Below the pieces are notes generated by a model. It had not been told where the DNA came from. It did no database searches and was given only the letters and a program-made list of their open reading frames with translations. Shown piece after piece: positions 1 to 5,139 of a stretch of DNA of 5,139 nucleotides (its first letter is position 1; each line of letters starts with the position of its first letter). The stretch spans positions 1-5,139 of the forward strand of contig JAKAML010000141.1 in NCBI GenBank assembly GCA_021812845.1, in the 5' to 3' direction. The position numbers and the translations under genes are program-made. The stretch is from Pseudomonadota bacterium (lineage in GTDB: Bacteria > Pseudomonadota > Alphaproteobacteria > Rhizobiales > Hyphomicrobiaceae).

Positions 1-665
1 CACAGGCCCCGCCGCCCTTCCCGCCGCCGCAGGCCGAGGCGCCCGCGCCGCGCGGCGTGCCGCAGGTGCCGCCGCCGCAGGCCGGCCCCCAGGTCCACCC
101 CCAGGCGGCCGCGCTCATCGGGGTCTGGCTCGACGATACCGGCCGCGGCGCGGTCGAGATCAAGGCCTGCGGCGCGAGTCTGTGCGGCAACATCTTCTGG
201 CTGCAGGAGCCGTTCAAGCCGAACGGCACACCGGTGACCGACGCCAACAACCCCGACGGCGCCAAGCGCAACCGTCCCGTGTGCGGCCTGCAAGTGATCG
301 GCAACGTGCGCGCCATGCCGGACGGAAGCTGGGACGAGGGCTGGGTCTATGACCCCAAGGTTGGCAAGTCCTACGACCTGGCGATCTCCGTCGCCGGCCG
401 CGACCGTCTGTCGGTGACCGGCTACAAGGGCGTCAAGTTCCTGAGCCGGACCTTCACCTGGACGCGGGCGCCCGCCGGCCTGCCGCGCTGCGACGTCACC
501 CAGACGCAGAACGCCCCCGGCGGGGCGGCCGCCGGAGGCGTCAATGCGAAGGCCGGCGCTGCCGCGGCTCCTGCGACGGGTGCCAAGCCGCCGGTTCAGC
601 CGCCGACGCGCGCCACCACGGCGCCGGCGGGTGTCATTCCCCCGCCAGGGCCGGGCCGCCAGTGA
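1..665 (+). CDS. DUF2147 family protein, 5' truncated by the window edge
   Basis: The frame is open from the first complete codon at 3 to the TGA at 663-665, giving 220 visible residues. A GTG at 57 could be read as a start, but it sits inside an uninterrupted proline-rich stretch, so the true start and any signal peptide probably lie outside the window. The DUF2147 domain covers about visible residues 39-155. It opens with GVWLDD, has the family's cysteine pair in KACGASLCGNIFWL, then a TDANNPD segment, the GWVYDPKVGKSYD strand pair and the closing FLSRTFTWTR. Family members are usually small exported beta-rich proteins of unknown biochemical role, so a periplasmic location is inferred. About 38 Pro/Ala/Gln-rich residues precede the domain and about 55 Ala/Pro/Gly-rich residues follow it. 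These flanks look like disordered linkers and are unusual against a compact family. The 3' end overlaps the convergent hydrolase gene. The family call is firm; the function is unknown. Confidence 0.88.
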   Translation, partial: QAPPPFPPPQAEAPAPRGVPQVPPPQAGPQVHPQAAALIGVWLDDTGRGAVEIKACGASLCGNIFWLQEPFKPNGTPVTDANNPDGAKRNRPVCGLQVIGNVRAMPDGSWDEGWVYDPKVGKSYDLAISVAGRDRLSVTGYKGVKFLSRTFTWTRAPAGLPRCDVTQTQNAPGGAAAGGVNAKAGAAAAPATGAKPPVQPPTRATTAPAGVIPPPGPGRQ

Positions 666-1638
666 TCCCGGTCAGCTTGCGCTTCTGCGATCCAGCGGCC
701 TCGGCGGCGCGGCGGGCGGGCTGCTGGCCTGCGTGGGCGTGATGGCCGGCGTGCTGCTCGGCAGCCTCCTGCTTCATGCGCTCGAGCTTCGCCTGCTCGT
801 CGATGCGGGCCATGACCCGCTGCGCGAACTCGACCGTCCGGTCGACCACATAGGTCCGCTGCCGGTCGAGCGTCACCATGTGGTAGCAGTCGTCGAGCAC
901 CGCCACCTCGACCAGTCCGCCGAGGCGGCGCTGCAGCAGCATGGTGTTCTTGAGGTCGCTCTGGTCGTCGAAGCGCGGATGGAAGATCACCGTATGCTGG
1001 GTGATGCGGCCGAGCTCTTTCTTGACCACCTTCACCAGCCGCCGGAACTCGAGCACCATGCCGCCGCCGCGGCCGAACAGATCCTCGAGCGAGCGGTTGT
1101 CGCCCTTGAAGCTGTCGAGCATGAAGTTGCGGATGCGGTCGTCCTTGATGCCGTAGGGCGCACGCTGGCTGAACTTGAACAGCCGCGCGACGAACCGGTC
1201 GTGGACCAGCTTGAAGAGGTGCAGCGACTTCGGTATCGCCCAGCCGTTCGGCCAGATGGTCGGCGCGAACAGCATCAGCGCCTGCACGTCGCCGGGCCGG
1301 TCGGCGGCCAGCTTCAGCGCCAGCATGGCGCCGGCCGACAGGCCCCCGACCATGACCGTGTCGCAGCTCTCGCGCAGCGTGTCGTGGGCCTGCCGCACGC
1401 CCTCGTACCAGTCCTGCCACGTCGACAGGCCGGAGATGTCGGTGTTGGCGCCGAGGCCCGGCAGAAGCGGACAATGAACCGTGTAGCCGAGGCGGGCGAG
1501 CGACTGGGCGACGTAGCGGAGTTCCACCGGGGTGCCGCCGAGGCTGTGGATCAGCAGCACGCCCGTGCGGCCGCCTGGGATCACGATGCTGCCCGGGAGA
1601 GTCTTTGTTTTTACTTGATTATTCATCGCTCTGATCAC
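634..1638 (-). CDS. Alpha/beta hydrolase, Est30-like carboxylesterase / S33 serine hydrolase type
   Basis: This 334-residue protein is probably a cytoplasmic serine esterase acting on small esters; the substrate is unknown. After a short N-terminus comes strand GVLLIHSLGGTP (26-37), whose HSLGG forms the oxyanion region. The nucleophile elbow is GLSAG with Ser101. The likely acid is Asp224 in HPRFDD and the base is His253 in CYHMVTLD, which closely recalls the SGHVITLD of Geobacillus Est30. Residues 131-215 are an alpha-helical, positively charged insertion that would form a lid. Est30-type enzymes run to about 250 residues. Here a charged helix (262-290) and a low-complexity tail rich in His, Ala and Gln (EQHAGHHAHAGQQ) add about 50. 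No signal peptide is seen. The listed start is GTG at 1638, with GGA six bases upstream as a weak ribosome site. ATG at 1626 gives a protein four residues shorter and is a real alternative. Fold and nucleophile are firm; the acid is less certain. Confidence 0.9.
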   Translation of the reverse strand: MIRAMNNQVKTKTLPGSIVIPGGRTGVLLIHSLGGTPVELRYVAQSLARLGYTVHCPLLPGLGANTDISGLSTWQDWYEGVRQAHDTLRESCDTVMVGGLSAGAMLALKLAADRPGDVQALMLFAPTIWPNGWAIPKSLHLFKLVHDRFVARLFKFSQRAPYGIKDDRIRNFMLDSFKGDNRSLEDLFGRGGGMVLEFRRLVKVVKKELGRITQHTVIFHPRFDDQSDLKNTMLLQRRLGGLVEVAVLDDCYHMVTLDRQRTYVVDRTVEFAQRVMARIDEQAKLERMKQEAAEQHAGHHAHAGQQPARRAAEAAGSQKRKLTGITGGPALAGE

Positions 1639-1667
1639 ACTCGTTCCAACGCCACTTCAACCCTGAT

Positions 1668-1697
1668 AATTCACGCGCACGACCCCCGCCAAGACAA
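1668..1697 (-). promoter_or_regulatory. Candidate sigma-70-type promoter for the hydrolase
   Basis: On the minus strand, TTGTCT (1692-1697) could serve as a -35 box and TGAATT (1668-1673) as a -10 box, with an 18-base spacer. A transcript would begin near 1661, leaving a leader of about 22 bases before the GTG at 1638. This is one of the few AT-richer patches in the window and lies directly upstream of the gene. Neither box is a close consensus match, and the -35 box lies inside an inverted repeat, so the assignment is tentative. Confidence 0.35.
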
Positions 1698-1711
1698 AAA
1701 GTTGTCTCGGC
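1688..1711 (-). repeat. Inverted repeat / strong stem-loop upstream of the hydrolase
   Basis: AGACAA (1692-1697) and TTGTCT (1702-1707) are perfect inverted arms around four bases. Beyond one mismatched position (1691 and 1708), the arms continue as GCC (1688-1690) and GGC (1709-1711). In minus-strand RNA that mismatch becomes a G-U pair, giving an unbroken 10-bp stem with a CUUU loop. In DNA the same symmetry overlaps the candidate -35 box and could be an operator. No U-run follows it, so it is not a classical terminator. Confidence 0.6.
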
Positions 1712-1835
1712 ATCTTCGTTCGCCTCGAATCTCCCGGTCGTTTCCCTGTGCCGGACGCGTGTGCGCGTGGGCGCCCGCATCTCTTGGTTCTGGCAAGGCT
1801 CGGCAACCCGCGGGGATGGCCGCCGTGATGTCCCG

Positions 1836-1923
1836 GCGACCCCTCGGGGCGCTGAATTCGTTCAGGAATCCAGCTATTCCTACGGGCGGAAGTACCCGTC
1901 TCGGCAAGGGGTTGGCACCCCTC
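1836..1923 (-). ncRNA. Candidate structured RNA: head-to-tail stem-loop cluster
   Basis: Five short stems are packed almost without gaps, described here in plus-strand letters. GCG, a bulged A, CCCC and then GGGGCGC form 1836-1852. CTGAA/TTCAG around TTCG forms 1852-1865. AGGAAT/ATTCCT around CCAGCT forms 1864-1881. ACGGG/CCCGT around eight bases forms 1882-1899. AGGGGT/ACCCCT around TGGC forms 1907-1922. The second and third share two bases, so they cannot both form completely. Three stems gain a G-U pair when read as minus-strand RNA (1882 with 1863, 1894 with 1887, 1923 with 1906) and none does on the plus strand. The element could be a small RNA or part of a long hydrolase leader. It matches no RNA family I recognise, and the call rests on a single sequence. 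Confidence 0.35.
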
Positions 1924-2203
1924 CCTCGCAACCTATGTGAAGGCATACGAGCGGCGTGGCGATAGGGCAACCTGCCGCAACCCGGACGTCCCTGCTTCAC
2001 CCTTCGTTGAACACCGCACGCGACCGCGCGGTTCCCGGCCGGGGCGGGCTGGGTGCTCGTCGACGGAGACGGCGAAAATGAGGCACCTGCCCAACGCGCC
2101 TCTACAGTCGCGTGTCGCGGAACGCCGCCCGCGCGCCCGCCTCGTCGCCCGCCACATCTCAGCACGCCGCGGCGCACGCTCTGCTCCCGATTCCGGCTTT
2201 CAG

Positions 2204-2240
2204 GGCCGGCCAGCCCACACCCCGCCGAGGCCGGCCAGCC
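2204..2240. repeat. 12-bp direct repeat GGCCGGCCAGCC, two copies
   Basis: GGCCGGCCAGCC occurs at 2204-2215 and again at 2229-2240, offset by 25 bases. It includes the palindrome GGCCGGCC. It lies in the gap downstream of the symporter gene. In DNA this GC-rich, chance or simple duplication is plausible. Confidence 0.6.
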
Positions 2241-2333
2241 GCCACGGAGTGGCGATTGGACGAGCGTCGCGCGTCGCCGGCCGAAAATGGACCGGCATCT
2301 GCGCATCACTCTAGGCGGGAAGTTCTCTACGCA

Positions 2334-3773
2334 TCATTGCGTTGCACCATTAGCGTTAACAGACGGTGCGAGCTCCGCCGCCGGGCGGCGGCGGCCGCCG
2401 CCTGCCGACTGCTGTGGCCGATGCCACGCGGCGCCGGCGATATAGGCGATGACGGCCGCGCCGAGCGCGGTGACATAGGGGGTCTCCGTCAGGCCGGCGA
2501 AATGGCCCACGGCCCACACGCCGCTGCCGGCGACGATCGCCGCCGCGGCGCTGACCGATCCGCCGAGGCGCGTGTTGAGACCGAACACCAGCGCCACCAG
2601 GATGCCCGGACTGCCGGCGGCGGATGCCACCTCGACCAGCTCCCGGATCGAGGCCGCGGTCGCGGCCAGGAGCGATGCCAGCGCCGCCAGCGCCACCACC
2701 GACAGCCGCGCCGAGCGCACCTTCGCCGCCTCGGAGGTCGCCGGCGCCAGCCGCAGCAGCACGTTGTGCGAGATCTGCGCCGCCGAGGCGAGCAGCACGC
2801 TGTCGACGGTCGACAGGATGGCGGAGATCAGGGCGCCGGCGAACAGCACGAACGCGATGCCCGGCAGCAGCCGCGCCGCGAGCTCGGGCACCAGCTGCTC
2901 GGCGGTCTCGGACGTGAGACCGGGCACGAGCTGAGGTCCGACGAGCCCGAGGTAGACCGGGATCAGGCCGACCGCGAGGTAGAGCGCGCCCCCCGCCACC
3001 GTGGCGCCGCGCGCGGTCTCCGCGCTGCGGCAGCCGAGCATCCGAGATACGAGCTCGACCGCGACGATGGTGCCGCAGACCGGCACCGCGAAGCGCTCGA
3101 CCATCGCGAGGAACGGAGCGTCCAGGAGCGCGAGCCGCGGCGCGGGCACGGCGGCGAGGCTCGCCGCGAGCCCGCCTCCCGCGCCGGCCGCCAGCACGCC
3201 GAGCACAACGAGTCCGACGATGACAGCCACGCCCTGGACGAGATCGGTCACCGCGTCCGCCATCAGCCCGCCGAGGACCGTATAGGCGACGACGACGGTG
3301 GTCGCGAAGGTGATCGCCAGCGCCACGTCGAGGTCGGAAACCGAGCTCAGCACCTGCCCGAAGGCACGGATCTGCGCCGCCGCCCAGAACACCGAGCCCG
3401 GCAGCAGCGCGATCACCACGAGCTTCTCGACGCCCGGCCCGAAACGCTGGCGGAAGAGGTCGGCGAACGTGACGAGCCCGCGCCGCCACAGCGTGGCCGC
3501 GAAGAACACCCCGGCGACGACCAGCGCCAGCGCATAGCCGAACGGATCGGCGCCGGCCCCGGCGAGGCCGTTCTCGTAGACCTGTCCCGCCGTGCCCACC
3601 ACCGCCTCGGCGCCGAACCAGGTCGCGAACACCGTGAATGCGCCGAGCACCGGCCCGATGCGGCGCCCGGCGTTGATGTAGTCGCTCTCCGTCCGGATCC
3701 GTCGCGACACCCAGGCTCCGATCGCGAACTGGACCGCGATGTAGCCCAGAACGCCGACAAGGACCGCGGTCAT
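2334..3773 (-). CDS. Sodium:solute symporter (SSS / SLC5-type family), substrate unknown
   Basis: This 479-residue inner-membrane protein would carry a solute into the cell driven by a sodium gradient. About 13 hydrophobic segments are visible (roughly 2-20, 40-60, 76-95, 117-140, 148-168, 177-198, 222-244, 260-280, 300-323, 355-375, 388-400, 405-425, 432-450), the family's usual number. Signatures include SDYINAGRR (30-38), ATWFGAEAVVGTAGQVY (50-66) and ADAVTDLVQG (172-181). In SAILSTVDS, Ala318, Ser321 and Thr322 align by eye with PutP Ala337, Ser340 and Thr341 of the Na2 site. The ATW...GTA..VY motif and the GYALALVVAGVFFA that follows recall the choline-transporter (SLC5A7) branch more than PutP, but the substrate cannot be assigned. 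A hydrophilic tail follows residue 450. The start is ATG at 3773, seven bases after GAGGGGGA. GTG at 3803 would add ten charged residues and has no comparable ribosome site. No partner gene is adjacent on the same strand. Confidence 0.93.
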   Translation of the reverse strand: MTAVLVGVLGYIAVQFAIGAWVSRRIRTESDYINAGRRIGPVLGAFTVFATWFGAEAVVGTAGQVYENGLAGAGADPFGYALALVVAGVFFAATLWRRGLVTFADLFRQRFGPGVEKLVVIALLPGSVFWAAAQIRAFGQVLSSVSDLDVALAITFATTVVVAYTVLGGLMADAVTDLVQGVAVIVGLVVLGVLAAGAGGGLAASLAAVPAPRLALLDAPFLAMVERFAVPVCGTIVAVELVSRMLGCRSAETARGATVAGGALYLAVGLIPVYLGLVGPQLVPGLTSETAEQLVPELAARLLPGIAFVLFAGALISAILSTVDSVLLASAAQISHNVLLRLAPATSEAAKVRSARLSVVALAALASLLAATAASIRELVEVASAAGSPGILVALVFGLNTRLGGSVSAAAAIVAGSGVWAVGHFAGLTETPYVTALGAAVIAYIAGAAWHRPQQSAGGGRRRPAAELAPSVNANGATQ

Positions 3774-3780
3774 GGCTACT

Positions 3781-3788
3781 TCCCCCTC
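3781..3788 (-). promoter_or_regulatory. Ribosome binding site of the symporter gene
   Basis: On the minus strand GAGGGGGA lies seven bases before the ATG at 3771-3773. This strong purine-rich site decides the start in favour of that ATG over the in-frame GTG at 3801-3803. Confidence 0.7.
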
Positions 3789-4049
3789 GCCCCGGCGCGA
3801 CACGGCGGTCGGCGCTCCCCGCGTCGATCATCTCCCATGCCGACGGTGTTGAGAAGTCTCGCGGCTGCCGGGGCGCGCGGCCGAACCATCGCCGGGCACA
3901 AGCGTTTCCTTGGCAGGTCTGCAATCCGCCACTGTTTTCGTGTCACTGGCGAGCTATAGAACACGGATCAGGCCGGGTATCGCGGGCGTGACACGGACCT
4001 CGGCCGGCGGTCTGCGGCCCCGACCGCCGACGACCATGCAGCCCGCCGC

Positions 4050-4055
4050 AAGGAG
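4050..4055 (+). promoter_or_regulatory. Likely ribosome binding site AAGGAG of the right-hand gene
   Basis: AAGGAG is a near-perfect Shine-Dalgarno sequence. It lies 12 bases before GTG at 4068 and 18 bases before the in-frame ATG at 4074. The spacing is long for both but favours the GTG. Confidence 0.5.
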
Positions 4056-4067
4056 CACAGACGAACC

Positions 4068-5139
4068 GTGTCCATGGGGTCACAAACGAACAACTCGATC
4101 GTTTGCAGGCGGCCGTGCGGGTGCGGCGGCCCCCGCCCGGCGCTCCGGGCCGCCCACCGCCGCGCCGTGTCCTGGGCCGTGTCCTGGACCCTCGCCGCGG
4201 CGATCGTCGTCAATCCGATCGCAAATCCCCTGGCGCTGCCGGCCGCCGCGGCGGGCAAGGAGCTGATCTCGCGCACCGACTACGAGCGCTGCCAGGCGCA
4301 GGACGAGACGCAGTTCCGCGCGGCGATCGAGACGATCACCGTCGACGCGCTGCGGAAGGGAACGGCCGCGATCGACTACAAGGCGCTCGTCGCCGACGAG
4401 TGGCGCAAGGGCGGCCTCGACGACCTGATCGACCGGCGAGTCGACATCGCGGTGGCCGAGGTCAAGGCCGAGACGAGCTGGGCCAGCCTCCTGCAATCGC
4501 TGGCCGACAGCGAGCAGGCGCAGAAGCTCGCCGTCGCCGTGGCCGAGCGGGTCTACCGGTCCGACGCGATGAAGACCGGGATCGACACGCTGGCGACCGG
4601 CGTCGGCAACGAACTCGCGCGGCCGCTCGAGCTCGCGGTGGTCGATTCCGCCGGCCCCTCGCTGATGTGCCTGCAGGCGTTCCTCGGCTCGCGTTTCGGC
4701 TCGACCGTGTCGCGCGCCGTCGTCGCCGACGCCGGCAACGCCTTCGGCCTCGATCCCGGCAAGGGCGGCGTCGAGGTGTCGAGCGGCGCCGTGATGCGCC
4801 AATCGTCGGGCGGCATCACCGGCGCGGCGCTGATCGTCATCCGCCGCCAGCTCGCGGGCCTCGCCCAGCGCATCGGCCAGCGCATCGTCGGCAGCGTCCT
4901 GTCGCGTCTCGTCTCGGTGGCGGCGGGCGGGATCGGCCTCGTGCTGATCGCCAAGGAGGTCTGGGAGCTGCGCCACGGCGTCATGCCGATCATCGCCGGC
5001 GAGATGAAGTCCTCCGACAACAAGGCCAAGGTGCAGGAGGAGCTGGCGAAGACCATCGCCGAGCAGATCGGCGAGCACGTCCGGGAGATCGGCGCCAAGA
5101 CCGCCGACCAGGTGCTCGAGATCTGGGGTCAGTTCCGCC
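4068..5139 (+). CDS. Conserved protein of unknown function, secreted or membrane-anchored, 3' truncated by the window edge
   Basis: The frame is open from 3960 (after a TAG at 3957-3959) to the window end, with nearly every third base G or C. GTG 4068 is chosen because it is nearest a good ribosome site; ATG 4074 is the alternative, and GTG 4167 would still leave the hydrophobic core. From 4068, 357 residues are visible. Residues 1-33 are basic and contain three cysteines (13-19). Residues 34-62 are hydrophobic and end in LPAAAA, resembling a signal peptide or anchor. A helical, charged domain follows (about 64-185, with ELISRTDYERCQ and DYKALVADEWRKGG). Next comes a less charged part around LMCLQAFLGSRFGSTVSRAV, and a glycine-rich hydrophobic stretch at 281-295 followed by EVWELRHGVMPIIAGEM. 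A helical, charged end comes last. I recall similar uncharacterised proteins in Bradyrhizobium relatives but know no function. A membrane or envelope location is inferred. Confidence 0.8.
   Translation, partial: MSMGSQTNNSIVCRRPCGCGGPRPALRAAHRRAVSWAVSWTLAAAIVVNPIANPLALPAAAAGKELISRTDYERCQAQDETQFRAAIETITVDALRKGTAAIDYKALVADEWRKGGLDDLIDRRVDIAVAEVKAETSWASLLQSLADSEQAQKLAVAVAERVYRSDAMKTGIDTLATGVGNELARPLELAVVDSAGPSLMCLQAFLGSRFGSTVSRAVVADAGNAFGLDPGKGGVEVSSGAVMRQSSGGITGAALIVIRRQLAGLAQRIGQRIVGSVLSRLVSVAAGGIGLVLIAKEVWELRHGVMPIIAGEMKSSDNKAKVQEELAKTIAEQIGEHVREIGAKTADQVLEIWGQFR
4164..4187 (+). repeat. Exact in-frame 12-bp tandem duplication
   Basis: The unit GCCGTGTCCTGG occurs twice in direct succession (4164-4175 and 4176-4187), encoding Ala-Val-Ser-Trp twice at the start of the hydrophobic signal or anchor segment of the right-hand gene. 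The two copies are identical at every base, including wobble positions, which points to a recent duplication or a slippage-prone site. Confidence 0.85.

Larger units (their letters stand above)
1639..2333. other. Long gap without a convincing gene
   Basis: About 695 bp separate the hydrolase start from the symporter stop. Open frames exist on both strands, but their translations are Arg/Ala/Gly/Pro-rich, lack recognisable motifs and do not show the codon pattern of the neighbouring genes. The left part holds a candidate promoter, an inverted repeat and a cluster of stem-loops. The right part (about 1967-2333) holds only short GC palindromes, such as ACCGCGCGGT at 2023-2032 and CCCGGCCGGG at 2034-2043, and a 12-bp direct repeat. 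I see no T-tract terminator after the symporter gene and no tRNA. Confidence 0.6.
3774..4067. other. Divergent intergenic region with repeated CGTGNCAC element
   Basis: This 294-bp region separates the symporter (leftward) from the unknown gene (rightward) and should contain both promoters. CGTGTCAC (3939-3946) and GTGACACG (3988-3995) are perfect 8-bp inverted arms 41 bases apart. Each is also a small palindrome, and CGTGACACG at 3987-3995 is a perfect one. Between them TATAGA (3955-3960) could be a rightward -10 box, though no good -35 box stands 17 bases before it. The symmetric arrangement suggests paired operators, but this is inference from one sequence. Confidence 0.3.

Noticed and set aside
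1907..1922. AGGGGT-TGGC-ACCCCT hairpin as a Rho-independent terminator
   Set aside because: There is no T-run on either side in either direction. It is treated as part of the stem-loop cluster instead.
544..1965. Long plus-strand open frame antisense to the hydrolase and running into the gap
   Set aside because: Its translation is Arg/Ala/His-rich with no motifs, while the opposite strand encodes a clear alpha/beta hydrolase with GLSAG and the catalytic His context.
2034..2043. CCCGGCCGGG and the nearby ACCGCGCGGT palindromes as operators
   Set aside because: Short all-GC palindromes are expected by chance at this composition, and they are not placed at a recognisable promoter.
1671..2309. 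212-codon minus-strand open frame in the gap between hydrolase and symporter
   Set aside because: The translation is Arg/Gly/Pro/Ala-rich with no recognisable motif and no clear ribosome site. The region fits noncoding, hairpin-rich DNA better.
2112..3959. 615-codon plus-strand open frame antisense to the symporter
   Set aside because: It is a by-product of high GC. The translation is an Arg/Glu/Asp/His-rich mixture without domains, whereas the minus strand gives a textbook membrane transporter.
3776..3964. 62-codon minus-strand frame ending just before the symporter ATG, a possible leader peptide
   Set aside because: It begins with GTG without a good ribosome site, and its sequence is Arg/Pro-rich without hydrophobic or attenuator-like features. 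Its position just upstream of the start is probably coincidence.
4080..5078. 332-codon minus-strand open frame at the right end
   Set aside because: The plus strand has coherent protein features and G or C at nearly all third positions. The minus frame is an Asp/Arg/Leu/Ala-rich shadow.

Overview
The window is GC-rich throughout, and its real genes put G or C at almost every third codon position. Gene content and style (DUF2147, a GTG-start esterase, a conserved unknown of the Bradyrhizobium/Rhodopseudomonas type) suggest an alphaproteobacterium, probably Hyphomicrobiales. This is a judgement from composition and remembered protein families, not a search result. No mobile element, CRISPR array, tRNA or rRNA was seen.

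Layout, left to right. (1) 1-665, plus strand: the 3' part of a DUF2147 gene whose start lies outside the window, with proline-rich segments on both sides of the domain. (2) 634-1638, minus strand: a complete alpha/beta hydrolase of the Est30-like carboxylesterase / S33 serine hydrolase type. Its 3' end overlaps the convergent DUF2147 gene by 32 bp. (3) 1639-2333: about 695 bp without a convincing gene. It holds a candidate promoter with an overlapping inverted repeat just upstream of the hydrolase, then a dense run of small perfect stem-loops (1836-1923). Several of these extend by G-U pairs only if the RNA is read from the minus strand. (4) 2334-3773, minus strand: a complete sodium:solute symporter (SSS family) of 479 residues with about 13 membrane segments and the PutP-type Na2 serine/threonine pair. 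(5) 3774-4067: a divergent intergenic region with a repeated CGTGNCAC element. (6) 4068-5139, plus strand: the 5' part of a gene for an exported or membrane-anchored protein of unknown function, running off the window. Its signal or anchor contains an exact 12-bp in-frame tandem duplication.

The genes do not form an obvious pathway. The hydrolase and symporter share a strand but are separated by the long structured gap, so they are probably separate transcription units. The symporter and the right-hand unknown are divergent and could share regulatory DNA. The left pair is convergent. The most interesting unexplained signal is the minus-strand hairpin cluster between symporter and hydrolase, which could be a small RNA or a structured leader of the hydrolase mRNA.
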